Below, piece after piece: positions 5,232 through 5,886 of a DNA stretch of 5,886 nt. A model generated the notes under the pieces. It worked only from the letters and a program-made list of their open reading frames with translations, ran no database searches and had not been told where the DNA came from. Positions within the stretch are counted from its first letter, which is position 1. Each line of letters starts with the position of its first letter. The DNA is from an uncultured Oscillospiraceae bacterium (lineage in GTDB: Bacteria > Bacillota > Clostridia > Oscillospirales > Oscillospiraceae), in the NCBI GenBank assembly GCA_900758955.1, contig CAAETL010000082.1, forward strand, positions 1-5,886, written 5' to 3'. The position numbers and the translations under genes are program-made.

Positions 5232-5588
5232 ATGGCAGTGATTCCTATGAATGATGTCCAGTTTGAAGAAACCGTAGCCTCCGGACAGCTATTTCTCGCT
5301 GCCTTTTGGACGGACTGGAGCGAGGACTGCACCGAACTCCCCCCTGTACTCGAGGAACTGGCGAAGCAATACCAAGGACGCGCGGTGATCGGAACTGTAA
5401 ACGCGGATCAGGAAGGTTTTTTGGCCATGGAACTGGGCATCGTCACCTTACCTACTGTCATCCTCTATAAAGACGGCATTGAGATGGACCGGGTTGCAGG
5501 ATATAACTCCGCTTCCTTCTTCGGACGATTGCTCAACGTACGTCTACTTCCCGATGACGACGACGACACACCTCCGGGATATATTTAG
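5232..5588 (+). CDS. Thioredoxin-fold protein lacking the first active-site cysteine
   Basis: 118-residue cytosolic protein without signal peptide or membrane segment. The thioredoxin fold is clear: FLAAFWTDW (21-29) is the active-site strand, ELPPVLEELAKQYQGRAVIG (35-54) the following helix and strand, VNADQEG (56-62) the third strand, and TLPTVILYKDG (72-82) carries the cis-proline (Pro74). Aligned on the conserved Trp29, the usual WCGPC reads WSEDC. The nucleophilic cysteine is Ser30, the resolving one remains as Cys33, and the buried Asp of E. coli Trx (Asp26) is Ala24. It therefore cannot make the normal dithiol/disulfide and is unlikely to be a general reductase. The C-terminus adds LPDDDDDTPPGYI, with five consecutive Asp (108-112). 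AAAGGA at 5217-5222, nine bases upstream, supports this start. It appears monocistronic, with its own promoter and a terminator 17 bases after the stop. The role is unknown. Confidence 0.8.
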   Translation: MAVIPMNDVQFEETVASGQLFLAAFWTDWSEDCTELPPVLEELAKQYQGRAVIGTVNADQEGFLAMELGIVTLPTVILYKDGIEMDRVAGYNSASFFGRLLNVRLLPDDDDDTPPGYI

Positions 5589-5605
5589 CTTCAGCGGAAT
5601 TTATG

Positions 5606-5642
5606 AAAGGCGCATGGAACGGGAAGTTCCATGCGCCTTTTT
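5606..5642 (+). terminator. Intrinsic terminator after the thioredoxin-like gene, possibly bidirectional
   Basis: AAAGGCGCATGGAAC (5606-5620) and GTTCCATGCGCCTTT (5626-5640) form a perfect 15-bp stem with a 5-base loop (GGGAA), ending in TTTTT (5638-5642). In the leftward direction the stem is followed by only TTTCAT, so it may terminate the right-hand minus-strand gene less efficiently. Confidence 0.88.
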
Positions 5643-5686
5643 CGTATCAACTACAAAAATTAAATTTTTCTGTGGTTTTCCTTCCG

Positions 5687-5886
5687 TCACGAGGACAAGG
5701 GAGCCAGAGAGACTTCCGCCAGCTGCAATTTATGATCTTTGATTTCCTCCACCTTAATATGAAGGCCAAAAAGGTCCAGTTCAAAGCTGCTGCCATCGGC
5801 GGGGATGGCCCCCAGATTGCTGAACACCAATTCCCCCAAAGTATCATAGTGATCCGTAGGAACCCGACTTGGCAAAACTTCCTCCA
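5687..5886 (-). CDS. CorC/HlyC-domain (hemolysin family) protein, C-terminal end (partial)
   Basis: Minus-strand frame open to the right edge, with the TGA stop at 5689..5687; 65 complete codons are visible. The segment EEVLPSRVPTDHYDTLGELV followed by FSNLGAIPADG matches the transporter-associated CorC/HlyC domain, where the D-x-Y-D-T-L-G-E-L and L-G-x-I-P-x-x-G pattern is characteristic. GLHIKVEEIKDHKLQLAEV is the typical last strand pair. Full-length relatives have an N-terminal DUF21 (CNNM) membrane domain and a CBS pair, and are linked to magnesium/cobalt efflux; 'hemolysin' is mostly a legacy name. Those domains would lie outside the window, so domain composition and function are inferred. 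The visible domain ends normally, so the 3' end is intact. It converges on the thioredoxin-like gene, sharing the terminator region. Confidence 0.8.
   Translation of the reverse strand, partial: EEVLPSRVPTDHYDTLGELVFSNLGAIPADGSSFELDLFGLHIKVEEIKDHKLQLAEVSLAPLSS

Noticed and set aside
5185..5241. 18-residue leader-peptide-like ORF (MARAPTKFPFRKEDTLWQ) overlapping the thioredoxin-like start
   Set aside because: It has no Shine-Dalgarno before its ATG, its composition suggests no attenuation codon run, and its overlap with the real start seems to be chance.
5655..5669. AAAAATT-A-AATTTTT palindrome between the thioredoxin-like and CorC/HlyC-like genes
   Set aside because: The arms are pure A/T and would be expected by chance in AT-rich intergenic DNA; it is at most a weak helper for leftward termination.

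Overview
The window looks like chromosomal core DNA from a Gram-positive member of the Clostridia, probably an Oscillospiraceae-type gut bacterium. The pointers are a secreted SpoIID/LytB-like protein, a glutaminyl-tRNA synthetase gene, an aspartate-semialdehyde dehydrogenase of the archaeal/fungal-like class, strong AGGAGG-type ribosome binding sites and TTGACA/TATAAT-type promoters. The lineage is inferred from gene style only. I see no transposase, integrase, phage gene, CRISPR array, tRNA or rRNA.

Layout from left to right. (1) The N-terminal part of a secreted SpoIID/LytB-domain-like protein on the minus strand, cut by the left edge. (2) A 236-base divergent intergenic region with one good promoter for each direction. 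The two promoters face each other, so the two 5' leaders overlap. (3) asd and dapA on the plus strand: the branch-point enzyme making aspartate semialdehyde, and the first committed enzyme of the lysine/diaminopimelate branch. They are separated by a long terminator-type hairpin. (4) A PaaI-type hotdog thioesterase and glnS on the minus strand, apparently co-transcribed in the order glnS then thioesterase and convergent with dapA. (5) A divergent promoter region between glnS and a thioredoxin-fold gene on the plus strand. (6) A perfect terminator, then the C-terminal end of a minus-strand CorC/HlyC-type (hemolysin family) protein cut by the right edge.

Asd and DapA act consecutively: Asd makes L-aspartate 4-semialdehyde, and DapA condenses it with pyruvate towards diaminopimelate (cell wall) and lysine. 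The thioesterase, GlnRS, thioredoxin-like and CorC/HlyC-like genes have no evident metabolic link to them.

I found no new multi-gene system. The unusual content lies in how the genes are packed. The thioesterase terminator is embedded in the last codons of dapA, exactly where DapA carries an extra C-terminal tail. The only clear plus-strand terminator after dapA lies about 400 bases further on, beyond the oppositely oriented thioesterase gene, so each transcript should be antisense to the other. The thioredoxin-fold protein has lost the nucleophilic cysteine (SEDC instead of CGPC) and has an acidic tail, and its predicted start of transcription sits on a 15-bp palindrome.
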